A stretch of DNA of 7,540 bases from CAYQTE01 sp964420285 (GTDB taxonomy: Bacteria; Planctomycetota; Phycisphaerae; Tepidisphaerales; Tepidisphaeraceae), in assembly GCA_964420285.1 (NCBI GenBank), contig CAYQTE010000131.1:1-7540 (forward strand), written 5' to 3'. The notes beneath the pieces are model-generated. The model made no database searches. It was not told the DNA's origin and was given only the letters and a program-made list of their open reading frames with translations. The translations under genes and the position numbers were made by a program. Positions 1 through 5,577 of the stretch are shown here, piece by piece (within the stretch, counting starts at the first letter, position 1; every line of letters begins with the position of its first letter).

Positions 1-147
1 TCTCCTGGCCGGTACCCCAATTATCACCCGGCGACAGAAAAATTGGCAGACCCTAAGCGAGCCACGCCCGCTTCGCCGTCGCGTGCGCGGCGTGCGCGGG
101 CCGGCATAGTCCAGCGGCTGCGGCGGATTTTGATCGGATTCGGACAT
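1..147 (-). CDS. Partial hypothetical protein, N-terminus only
   Basis: A minus-strand frame opens with ATG at 147 and stays open for 49 codons to the window edge. The product begins MSESDQNPPQPLDYAGPRTP and continues into an arginine-rich stretch (about residues 19-29), then a short mixed segment with two cysteines. A proline-rich LDY...P start followed by a basic patch is common in planctomycete hypothetical proteins, often just before a membrane segment; no membrane segment is visible in the part present. No Shine-Dalgarno sequence precedes the ATG, and the frame is also open upstream of it. It is divergent from the truncated helicase copy, separated by 116 nt. The same 116-nt spacing recurs between the second minus-strand gene and the intact helicase. 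I do not recognise the protein. Coding status is uncertain because only 147 nt are visible. Confidence 0.35.
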   Translation of the reverse strand, partial: MSESDQNPPQPLDYAGPRTPRTRRRSGRGSLRVCQFFCRRVIIGVPARR

Positions 148-180
148 GATCGCCAAGAAAGAGATTAACGCGCGCGGGGC

Positions 181-461
181 ACGGCCGTCCAATAGCCGGG
201 GCGGCGGATGGTAGGTATAGTCCGCTGGAGCCGCCGTTTTTTTGCGGCCAAGGATGGCTTTTCGTGATATCGACTGAATCGCTGTTGGAAGACCTGACAC
301 CGCCGCAGAGGGAGGCGGTGTCTTATGTGGATGGGCCGCTCTTGGTAATCGCGGGGGCGGGGAGTGGCAAGACGCGGGTGCTGACGCGGCGGGTGGGGTA
401 TCTGGCGTCGGTGGGGATCCCGATGTCTTCGATCGTGGCGATCACGTTCACCAACAAGGCG
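181..461 (+). repeat. Direct repeat, copy A: helicase leader plus first 66 codons
   Basis: This segment matches 1153-1433 base for base at a constant offset of 972 with no insertions or deletions. I count 15 mismatches in the 83-nt non-coding leader (181-263) and 11 in the 198-nt coding part (264-461). Similarity ends sharply after GCG at 461, where this copy runs into a palindrome and copy B continues as helicase. On the left similarity fades: between 148 and 180 only about half of the bases still match at the same offset. Confidence 0.95.
193..221 (+). promoter_or_regulatory. Putative promoter of the truncated helicase copy
   Basis: TATAGT at 216-221 is a plausible -10 hexamer. A conserved block, CAATAGCCG (190-198), lies upstream so that TAGCCG (193-198) sits exactly 17 nt from the -10. 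TAGCCG is a poor match to TTGACA. The support is conservation: both blocks are unchanged in the second copy while the spacer between them differs at 8 of 17 or so positions. Inference from conservation and spacing only. Confidence 0.4.
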
Positions 462-545
462 AAGCCAAAAACGGGACAGGTCCAATTGATAATTGGACCT
501 GTCCCGTTTTCCGGTCGCAGGGCTGTCAATTCGAGGGCATGGTGA
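264..545 (+). pseudogene. Truncated 5' fragment of a PcrA/UvrD helicase gene
   Basis: The GTG start at 264 is preceded by AAGGA nine bases upstream, exactly as in the intact copy. The first 66 codons encode the Q-motif region (LTPPQREAV), the Walker A/motif I (GAGSGKT, residues 31-37) and the start of motif Ia (ITFTNKA). After codon 66 the helicase sequence stops. The frame runs through a palindrome (468-510) for 27 unrelated residues to a TGA at 543-545, overlapping the 3' end of the minus-strand gene by 20 nt. Motifs Ib to VI, including the DEYQD Walker B, are absent, so helicase activity is not possible. Relative to the intact copy there are 11 base differences, of which 10 are synonymous and one changes Ser6 to Thr. 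That pattern shows protein-level selection before truncation. Whether a 93-residue peptide is still made cannot be told. Confidence 0.85.
468..510 (-). terminator. Perfect 20-bp palindrome, likely intrinsic terminator
   Basis: Arms 468-487 and 491-510 are perfect reverse complements (core CGGGACAGGTCC / GGACCTGTCCCG) around a 3-nt loop, GAT. On the minus strand the hairpin starts 15 nt after the TGA of the pseudopilin-like gene, and its GC-rich stem is followed by five T's, as in a rho-independent terminator. On the plus strand it is followed by four T's, so it may work in both directions and also stop transcription from the truncated helicase promoter. It begins six bases after the point where copy A loses similarity to the helicase. 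From memory, GGGACAGGTCC-type palindromes with A/T tails are dispersed in some environmental genomes, so a REP-like repeat is the alternative reading. Confidence 0.7.
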
Positions 546-1119
546 CCGGAAACACGCCGGCGTTGGCTTGGCTGATGATCTTCTGAATGACGGCAGGCTC
601 AACGTATTTCACTTGTCCGTCGCCGAGGAGCACGGTTGTGCCATCGTTGGGCGCGGAGAGCAATTCGTAGGCGACTACCGTATTGGCCGTCGTGATCTTT
701 GGGCCCAATCCCCGGCCGAGATAGACGATGGAGAGATGGCCGCCGGCAGCCAACTGATCGGCAATCGCCTGCGTGGTTGGGCCCACCGCGGGGGTTTCCG
801 GGCCGATTCCGTTAACGAAGATATGGCTGGCGAAGATGTGATTCTCCGCCATATAAAGTGTTGGAATCGAATCCGGGAAATCCCCTTTGTGATTGTCTGT
901 GTAATTCCCGAGCGCATTATAGATCTGCAATAGGTTGCCCATCGAAGCCATGCGATACAGTTCAGGTCGTCGCCGCATCGATTCGAAATAGACGGTTGCC
1001 ACCGTGTAGACATAAAGGGTAAAGCCGCCAATCAGGATGAGCGCTATCGCCCTATTGAGGTAAATTCGCGGGATTGGCGCACTCAGAATCCGCGAGAGTT
1101 TTTGGGTAGAATGTGCCAT
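526..1119 (-). CDS. Single-pass membrane pseudopilin-like 'DG' protein
   Basis: A 197-residue protein from ATG at 1119. The frame is open to an earlier ATG at 1209, but that start lies inside the repeated helicase leader, where copy A has ACG in its place. Residues 1-22 are basic/polar and about 23-46 form one hydrophobic membrane helix. Residues 57-84 (MASMGNLLQIYNALGNYTDN, then KGDFP) resemble the 'NLxQIxxALxxYxxxxGxFP' region of planctomycete H-X9-DG pseudopilins. Residues 161-174 (TTVLLGDGQVKYVE) match their C-terminal GDGxV segment. The histidine of the H-X9-DG signature is not present (Pro157 at that place), and there is no class III prepilin leader, although GFTL occurs within the helix at 32-35. 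It probably sits in the cytoplasmic membrane with the C-terminal domain outside. It is divergent from the intact helicase (116 nt apart), has a weak GGGA upstream and ends at a strong terminator. Function unknown. Confidence 0.75.
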   Translation of the reverse strand: MAHSTQKLSRILSAPIPRIYLNRAIALILIGGFTLYVYTVATVYFESMRRRPELYRMASMGNLLQIYNALGNYTDNHKGDFPDSIPTLYMAENHIFASHIFVNGIGPETPAVGPTTQAIADQLAAGGHLSIVYLGRGLGPKITTANTVVAYELLSAPNDGTTVLLGDGQVKYVEPAVIQKIISQANAGVFPVTMPSN

Positions 1120-1164
1120 GTTTGTTTCCCGGGATATTGTCACTCGCCGGGTACGGCCATGCAA

Positions 1165-1193
1165 TAGCCGCCGCCTCGCGCGGTCGGTATAGT
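1165..1193 (+). promoter_or_regulatory. Putative promoter of the intact helicase
   Basis: TATAGT at 1188-1193 and TAGCCG at 1165-1170 are 17 nt apart, and both are identical to copy A while the spacer has drifted. A start point about seven bases after the -10 would give a leader of roughly 35 nt before the GTG. The element overlaps the extended minus-strand frame but not the preferred minus-strand start at 1119. The -35 is a poor consensus match. Confidence 0.4.
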
Positions 1194-1221
1194 CCAATGA
1201 AGCCGCCATTTTTTCGCGGCC

Positions 1222-1226
1222 AAGGA
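1222..1226 (+). promoter_or_regulatory. Ribosome binding site deciding the helicase start
   Basis: AAGGA lies nine bases before the GTG at 1236 and is conserved in copy A (250-254 before 264). The in-frame ATG at 1197 has no such site, and copy A has CTG in its place, so the longer start is disfavoured. Confidence 0.6.
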
Positions 1227-1235
1227 TGGCTTTTC

Positions 1236-3479
1236 GTGATATCGACTGAAACGCTTCTGGAAGACTTGACGCCGCCGCAGAGGGAGGCGGTGTCTTATGT
1301 GGATGGGCCGCTCTTGGTGATCGCCGGGGCGGGGAGCGGCAAGACGCGGGTGTTGACGCGGCGGGTGGGGTATCTGGCGTCGGTGGGGATCCCGATGTCG
1401 TCGATCGTGGCGATCACGTTCACGAACAAGGCGGCCGGGGAGATGAAACAGCGCGTGGGGGCGCTGCTGCCGGGTTCGATTCGGGATTTTGGGAAGCTGG
1501 ACCAGCCGGGGCCGATGGTGTGCACGTTTCACTCGCTGTGTCTGCGGATTCTCAAAGCGTATGCGGCGAAGGTGGGGCTGGATCCGCGGTTTCAGGTGTA
1601 CGACAGTTCGGATCAGACCAAGTTGCTCAAGGAGGCGATGGCGGCGCTGGAGCTTTCCAAGGATAACTTCCCGGTGGCCGGAATCGCGGCGGCAATCAGC
1701 ACGGCCAAGAATCAGCTTGTCGGGCCGGAGGAATTTGCCAGTGGGGCGTCGGATTATTATCAAAAGGCCGTCGCGCGGGCGTATGCGAAATATCAGAAAC
1801 TTCTGACGGCCGCGGGAGCGGTGGATTTTGACGATCTGCTGTTCAAGACGGCCATCGCGCTGCGGGATGTGCCGGCGATTTTGGGGGAATTGCAGGATCG
1901 GTTCAACTATTTCATGATCGACGAATACCAGGACACCAACCGGGCGCAATACATTCTGGCGCACGCCCTGGCGTCGCGCGGGCAGAACATCGCGGTCGTG
2001 GGCGATCCGGATCAATCCATATACGCCTGGCGCGGGGCGGATATCCGGAACATTCTGGAATTTGAAAAGGATTATCCAAACGCCAAGGTCATTCCGCTGG
2101 AGCAGAATTACCGCTCGACGCAGAACATCCTGGCTGTCGCGTCGGGATTGATTGCCCAGAATCAGCAGCGAAAGAAAAAGTCGCTGTGGACACAAAACCC
2201 GGCCGGCGAAAAAGCGAGGCTGTTCCTGTGCGCCGACGAGCACGCCGAGGCGATCACGATCGCGGGCGAGCTTCAGCGTCTGCACGACAAGGAGGAGATT
2301 CCGTACAGCGGGATGGCGATATTCTATCGGATGAACTGGCTGTCGCGCGTCATGGAGGGTGCGCTGCGGCAGCTTGCGATTCCGTATCAGATCGCCCGCG
2401 GAGTCGAGTTTTATAACCGCAAGGAAATCAAGGATGTGCTGGCGTATCTGCGGGTGATTCACAATCCGAATGATCCAGTCAGCCTGGCGCGCGTGCTTAA
2501 TGTGCCGACGCGCGGCATCGGTGATGCAGCGCAGAAACAACTCGAAGCGGCCAGCGTCGAGCGGTCGATGTCGATGTGGGACGTGCTGCGCTCGGCCGGT
2601 GAGATTTCAACATTGTCCGCCAAGGCGAAATCGGGGATCGGACAATTTGTGGGCCTCATTGAATCGCTGCGCGCCGGGGCCGTGGACGGGCGGATATTCC
2701 CGGTGCGGGCGCTGGTCGATAAGGTCGTGCAAAAGAGCGGGCTGGATGCGGTGTTCAAGAAGGAAGACCCCGACAAGACTGAGCAGGTGGCGAACGTCAG
2801 CGAGTTGATCACATCCGCGGCCGAGTATGATCGCGACAATCCGGAAGGCTCGCTGGATGATTACCTGTCGCGCGTGAGTTTGGTGAGCGACGTGGATCAT
2901 CTCGATCCCGGCGGCGGGTCGGTGACGTTGATGACGCTTCACGCGGCCAAGGGTTTGGAATTCCCGGTGGTGGCGATTCTGGGTTTGGAGGACGGCATTC
3001 TTCCGCACGAGCGGGGGCTGACCGATCCGGACCAGATGGAGGAAGAGCGCCGGCTGTGCTTTGTCGGGATCACGCGGGCCGAGCAGCGGCTCATGCTATC
3101 GCGGGCGGCATCGCGCATGGTGCGCGGCGAAACCAAACGGGCGATCACCAGCCGGTTTGTTTATGAGATGCCGGCGGACCGGCTCGATGTGATCGAGCTG
3201 TCGGACGATCGAGGCGATTCGTTTTCGCCGCGGATGTCGTCATCGGGTTCCGCATGGACGGGCAGAGCCAAGCCCCGCGAGTTTTCTGTCGGCCAGCGCG
3301 TGCACAGCGCAACGTTTGGCCTCGGTACCGTGGCCGATGTGTCCGACTCCGGCTCGGGCGAGCGGGTCGAGGTGGTGTTCGACAAGAGCGGGCGCAAACG
3401 CCTGATTGCCGAACACGCACATCTTGAGGTTGTTGAAGACGATCAGCGGTCCAACCGCCGGGCCAGACGCTCGCCGTAA
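1236..3479 (+). CDS. pcrA: ATP-dependent DNA helicase PcrA/UvrD, superfamily 1
   Basis: A 747-residue 3'-to-5' DNA helicase of nucleotide excision repair, mismatch repair and removal of RecA or stalled complexes; PcrA and UvrD are usually about 720-730 residues, so it is full length. Motifs in order are: Q region LTPPQREAV (11-19), Walker A GAGSGKT (31-37), Ia ITFTNKAAGEM (60-70), Ib TFHSLCLRIL (97-106), Walker B DEYQD (229-233), III GDPDQSIYAWRGAD (256-269), IV LEQNYRST (288-295), V TLMTLHAAKGLEFP (564-577) and VI EEERRLCFVGITRA (602-615). A C-terminal Tudor-like domain (about 683-734, FSVGQRVHSATFGLGTV...) is the one that binds RNA polymerase in PcrA/UvrD. All catalytic residues I would look for are present. 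GTG at 1236 is chosen because of its ribosome site and the start of codon-type conservation with copy A. The gene's 3' end overlaps convergent hemB by 37 nt. PcrA versus UvrD naming is arbitrary here. Confidence 0.97.
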   Translation: MISTETLLEDLTPPQREAVSYVDGPLLVIAGAGSGKTRVLTRRVGYLASVGIPMSSIVAITFTNKAAGEMKQRVGALLPGSIRDFGKLDQPGPMVCTFHSLCLRILKAYAAKVGLDPRFQVYDSSDQTKLLKEAMAALELSKDNFPVAGIAAAISTAKNQLVGPEEFASGASDYYQKAVARAYAKYQKLLTAAGAVDFDDLLFKTAIALRDVPAILGELQDRFNYFMIDEYQDTNRAQYILAHALASRGQNIAVVGDPDQSIYAWRGADIRNILEFEKDYPNAKVIPLEQNYRSTQNILAVASGLIAQNQQRKKKSLWTQNPAGEKARLFLCADEHAEAITIAGELQRLHDKEEIPYSGMAIFYRMNWLSRVMEGALRQLAIPYQIARGVEFYNRKEIKDVLAYLRVIHNPNDPVSLARVLNVPTRGIGDAAQKQLEAASVERSMSMWDVLRSAGEISTLSAKAKSGIGQFVGLIESLRAGAVDGRIFPVRALVDKVVQKSGLDAVFKKEDPDKTEQVANVSELITSAAEYDRDNPEGSLDDYLSRVSLVSDVDHLDPGGGSVTLMTLHAAKGLEFPVVAILGLEDGILPHERGLTDPDQMEEERRLCFVGITRAEQRLMLSRAASRMVRGETKRAITSRFVYEMPADRLDVIELSDDRGDSFSPRMSSSGSAWTGRAKPREFSVGQRVHSATFGLGTVADVSDSGSGERVEVVFDKSGRKRLIAEHAHLEVVEDDQRSNRRARRSP

Positions 3480-4453
3480 TAGGAAATAATCAGGTCCGCC
3501 CCGGCTCGTTTGATGGCGATGAGGGATTCCAGAGCGGCGGCTTCGCCGTCGAGCCAGCCGTTGCGGGCGGCCGCTTCCAGCATCGCGTATTCGCCGCTGA
3601 CCTGATAGGCGACCACCGGCACATCCACCGAATCACGCACGGCGGCGATAACGTCCAGATAAGCGCCGGCCGGCTTGACCATCACCATATCCGCGCCTTG
3701 CTCGACATCGAGCTGGGCTTCGAGAATCGCCTCACGGACTCCGCGGGCCGGGTCCATTTGATAAGAGCGGCGATCGCCGAAGGCCGGCGCGCAATCGGCC
3801 GCCTCGCGGAACGGGCCGTAGAACGCGCTGGCGTACTTCACCGAATAGGCGATGACCGCGACATCCTCAAACCCGGCCGCATCCAGCCCCTTTCGCAATG
3901 CGGCGACGGTTCCATCCATCATGCCGCTGGGCGCGACGGCCGCGGCGCCAGCTTTGGCGTGATTGATCGCTTGAGTCACCAGCCGCTCGACGGTCGCGTC
4001 GTTGGCGACGGTGGAACCATCGGCCGTGAGAACCCCGCAATGGCCGTGGCTGGTGTATTCGCAGAAGCAGAGATCGGTGATGCCGGTCATCGGGACTTTG
4101 GCCTCTTTGGTGGCGCGGAGGAGTCGGCAGACGACGTTGTCGGGGTCAAGCGCGGGCGATCCCTTGGCATCCTTCTTGTTCTTATCGATGACGCCAAAGA
4201 TGAGATAGGCCGCGAACCCCTCGGCTGCCCGCGCCGCCAGCCAGAGCACGGCGAGATCGGCCGACATTTGGAACACGCCGGGCATAGAGGGTACTTCGCT
4301 GCGCACGCCCTTGCCCTCGGTCACGAAGACGGGAACGATGATATTGGCGGCGCGGACGCGGACTTCGCGGAGGGCATCGCGCAAGCCGGAATTGAGACGC
4401 AGGCGGCGCGGTCGAAACAAGGGGTTGTCATCGGGGTGTGTCATATGCGGCAT
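3443..4453 (-). CDS. hemB: Delta-aminolevulinic acid dehydratase (porphobilinogen synthase)
   Basis: HemB condenses two 5-aminolevulinate molecules into porphobilinogen, the first common step of heme, siroheme and cobalamin synthesis, as a cytoplasmic octamer. From ATG at 4453 the protein is 336 residues, typical for the family. The zinc-binding cysteine cluster DLCFCEYTSHGHCG is intact (Cys129, Cys131, Cys139), so this is the zinc-dependent type, not the magnesium-only type. The first active-site lysine is in AYSVKYASAFYGPFR (Lys206) and the Schiff-base lysine in MVKPAGAYLD (Lys260). The C-terminal SYYGERLARRL is also family-like. The frame is open to an ATG at 4510, but family similarity begins only at FRPRRLR; ATG at 4444 (333 residues) is an equally possible start. 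None has a clear Shine-Dalgarno sequence. It is divergent from the ABC transporter operon and overlaps pcrA tail to tail. Confidence 0.97.
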   Translation of the reverse strand: MPHMTHPDDNPLFRPRRLRLNSGLRDALREVRVRAANIIVPVFVTEGKGVRSEVPSMPGVFQMSADLAVLWLAARAAEGFAAYLIFGVIDKNKKDAKGSPALDPDNVVCRLLRATKEAKVPMTGITDLCFCEYTSHGHCGVLTADGSTVANDATVERLVTQAINHAKAGAAAVAPSGMMDGTVAALRKGLDAAGFEDVAVIAYSVKYASAFYGPFREAADCAPAFGDRRSYQMDPARGVREAILEAQLDVEQGADMVMVKPAGAYLDVIAAVRDSVDVPVVAYQVSGEYAMLEAAARNGWLDGEAAALESLIAIKRAGADLIISYYGERLARRLDR

Positions 4454-4557
4454 TATAGACGGATTTCCGGCAAACGCATTTCGGCCGGGCGTTAATATCC
4501 TATATTTCATGTAGGAATAGTTGATAGTTCTCCACCGCGTGCTTATTGTGGCCTTTT
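4454..4557. promoter_or_regulatory. Divergent spacer between hemB and the ABC operon
   Basis: About 104 nt, A/T-rich compared with its surroundings, must hold both promoters. On the minus strand a perfect TATAAT lies at 4457-4452, overlapping the first hemB ATG, but no good -35 is at the right distance. On the plus strand TATATT at 4501-4506 is a candidate -10. A weak imperfect inverted repeat (TCCTA...TAGGA, about 4498-4516) is present. I see no riboswitch-like or clear operator structure. Confidence 0.35.
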
Positions 4558-5577
4558 ATGAAGGTCTTTGTTTCGCTGATTTTGGTGTTTGCGGCGCTGG
4601 CCGGCTGCGGAAAATCGTCCGATATGCCCGGCCCCAGCGGCTCTGGATCAACGACCAATGCCACGGCCGGTGCAACGCTCAAAGTAGTGCGCATCGGCTA
4701 TTTCGCCAATTTAACTCACGCTCAGGCCGTGCTGGGCGTTTCCAGCGGCGATTTCGCCAAAGCTGTGGTGCCGGCATCACTCAGTACGTCGAAATTCAAT
4801 GCCGGGCCGGAATTGATGCAGGCGCTGTTCGCCGGACAGATCGATATCGCCTATGTCGGGCCCGGACCGGTCATATCGGCCTATGCAACCAGCCACGGCG
4901 AGGCTCTTCGCGTCATCGCCGGCGGCGCGGCGAACGGCGTACTCATCGTCGCGAGAAAGGACGGCCCGGTGAATACGCTGGCCGATCTGGCAAACCACAA
5001 ACTGGCCACGCCGCAGCTCGGCAATACCCAGGACATATCGGCCAAGCACTATCTTCGCGACGTACTCCATAGTGATTTGCGGCAAGTCGATCCGATCCCC
5101 AATAACCAACTGGTGACTCTGATATCCCGCGGCCAGATCGATGCGGCCTGGGTGCCGGAGCCTTGGGGGTCGATCCTGGTCTCGCAAACCGGGGCGAGGG
5201 TTATCGCCGAGGAGAAGGACTTGTGGCCGAGCAAGCAGTTCACGCTCACGCTGGTGGTGACGACGCCGGAGTTCCTGGCGGCACATCCGGATGTCGTGAA
5301 AAGCGTGCTGGCCGTCCACAAGAAATGGACCAGGCTGCTGACCGACGCGCCGGATGATCAGGTGAAGCCGCTGGCGGAGGCGCTGAACAATTTGACCGGC
5401 CAGACGTTCGATTCGGCCATTTTGTCCGCGGCCCTGCATCGCACGACATTTACCAATGATCCGCTGCCGGATACGTTAAGCACCATGGCGGCCTGGACAA
5501 CCGAATTGGGATTCGTGGACAGCGTGCCGGATTTGCAAAAGCTGGTCGACTTGGGCCCGCTGAGGTCGTTGCCGTGA
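4558..5577 (+). CDS. NitT/TauT-family ABC substrate-binding lipoprotein (SsuA-like)
   Basis: A 339-residue extracytoplasmic solute receptor. ATG at 4558 gives a lipoprotein signal peptide: Lys2, hydrophobic core, then lipobox LAGC with Cys17 as the lipidated residue; a TTG four codons earlier is possible but less likely. A Ser/Gly/Thr-rich tether (18-40) leads to the binding domain. Family-typical segments are VRIGYFANLTHAQ (44-56), FNAGPELMQALFAGQIDIAY (80-99), YVGPGP (99-104), PQLGNTQD (152-159) and AAWVPEPW (196-203). This is the two-lobed SsuA/NrtA/TauA/ThiY fold, whose known ligands are sulfonates, nitrate, taurine and thiamine precursors; the sequence alone does not say which. It is the first gene of a three-gene import operon and its stop overlaps the ATPase start (GTGA). 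No Shine-Dalgarno sequence is evident. No sulfonate monooxygenase or other metabolic gene is adjacent to hint at the substrate. Confidence 0.92.
   Translation: MKVFVSLILVFAALAGCGKSSDMPGPSGSGSTTNATAGATLKVVRIGYFANLTHAQAVLGVSSGDFAKAVVPASLSTSKFNAGPELMQALFAGQIDIAYVGPGPVISAYATSHGEALRVIAGGAANGVLIVARKDGPVNTLADLANHKLATPQLGNTQDISAKHYLRDVLHSDLRQVDPIPNNQLVTLISRGQIDAAWVPEPWGSILVSQTGARVIAEEKDLWPSKQFTLTLVVTTPEFLAAHPDVVKSVLAVHKKWTRLLTDAPDDQVKPLAEALNNLTGQTFDSAILSAALHRTTFTNDPLPDTLSTMAAWTTELGFVDSVPDLQKLVDLGPLRSLP

Larger units (their letters stand above)
1153..1433 (+). repeat. Direct repeat, copy B: leader and 5' end of intact helicase
   Basis: The counterpart of 181-461. Identity is highest in the coding part (187 of 198), high over the ribosome-binding region (22 of 23 bases at 1213-1235) and lower further upstream (60 differing or matching leader bases at 1153-1212 include 14 mismatches). 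This gradient supports GTG at 1236 as the true start of the helicase: conservation of coding type begins there. Confidence 0.95.

Noticed and set aside
468..510. Palindrome as evidence of a fold-back assembly chimera.
   Set aside because: A fold-back artefact would give inverted flanking sequence; the flanking helicase copies are direct repeats. A strain-level misjoin remains possible.
1120..1209. Thirty-codon N-terminal extension of the pseudopilin-like gene (ATG at 1209, MAASLDYTDRARRR).
   Set aside because: It would be encoded by the antisense of the helicase leader and promoter, and the equivalent base triplet in copy A is ACG. It resembles the LDY-type N-termini, so it is noted, but ATG 1119 is preferred.
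1113..1235. Longer N-terminus for the helicase from starts upstream of 1236.
   Set aside because: The extra region is not conserved like coding sequence in the second copy, the ATG at 1197 is CTG there, and the GTG at 1236 has the conserved AAGGA site.
1..1235. Mobile element or integron-like cassette carrying the pseudopilin-like gene.
   Set aside because: No transposase, integrase, terminal inverted repeats or target-site duplication is visible in the window; only a repeat and a palindrome are.
1140..2540. A 466-codon minus-strand ORF antisense to pcrA.
   Set aside because: An Arg/His-rich shadow frame of the helicase with no motif.
3698..4495. Long plus-strand ORF antisense to hemB.
   Set aside because: It mirrors hemB codons in a high-GC gene and has no recognisable domain; hemB is unmistakable.
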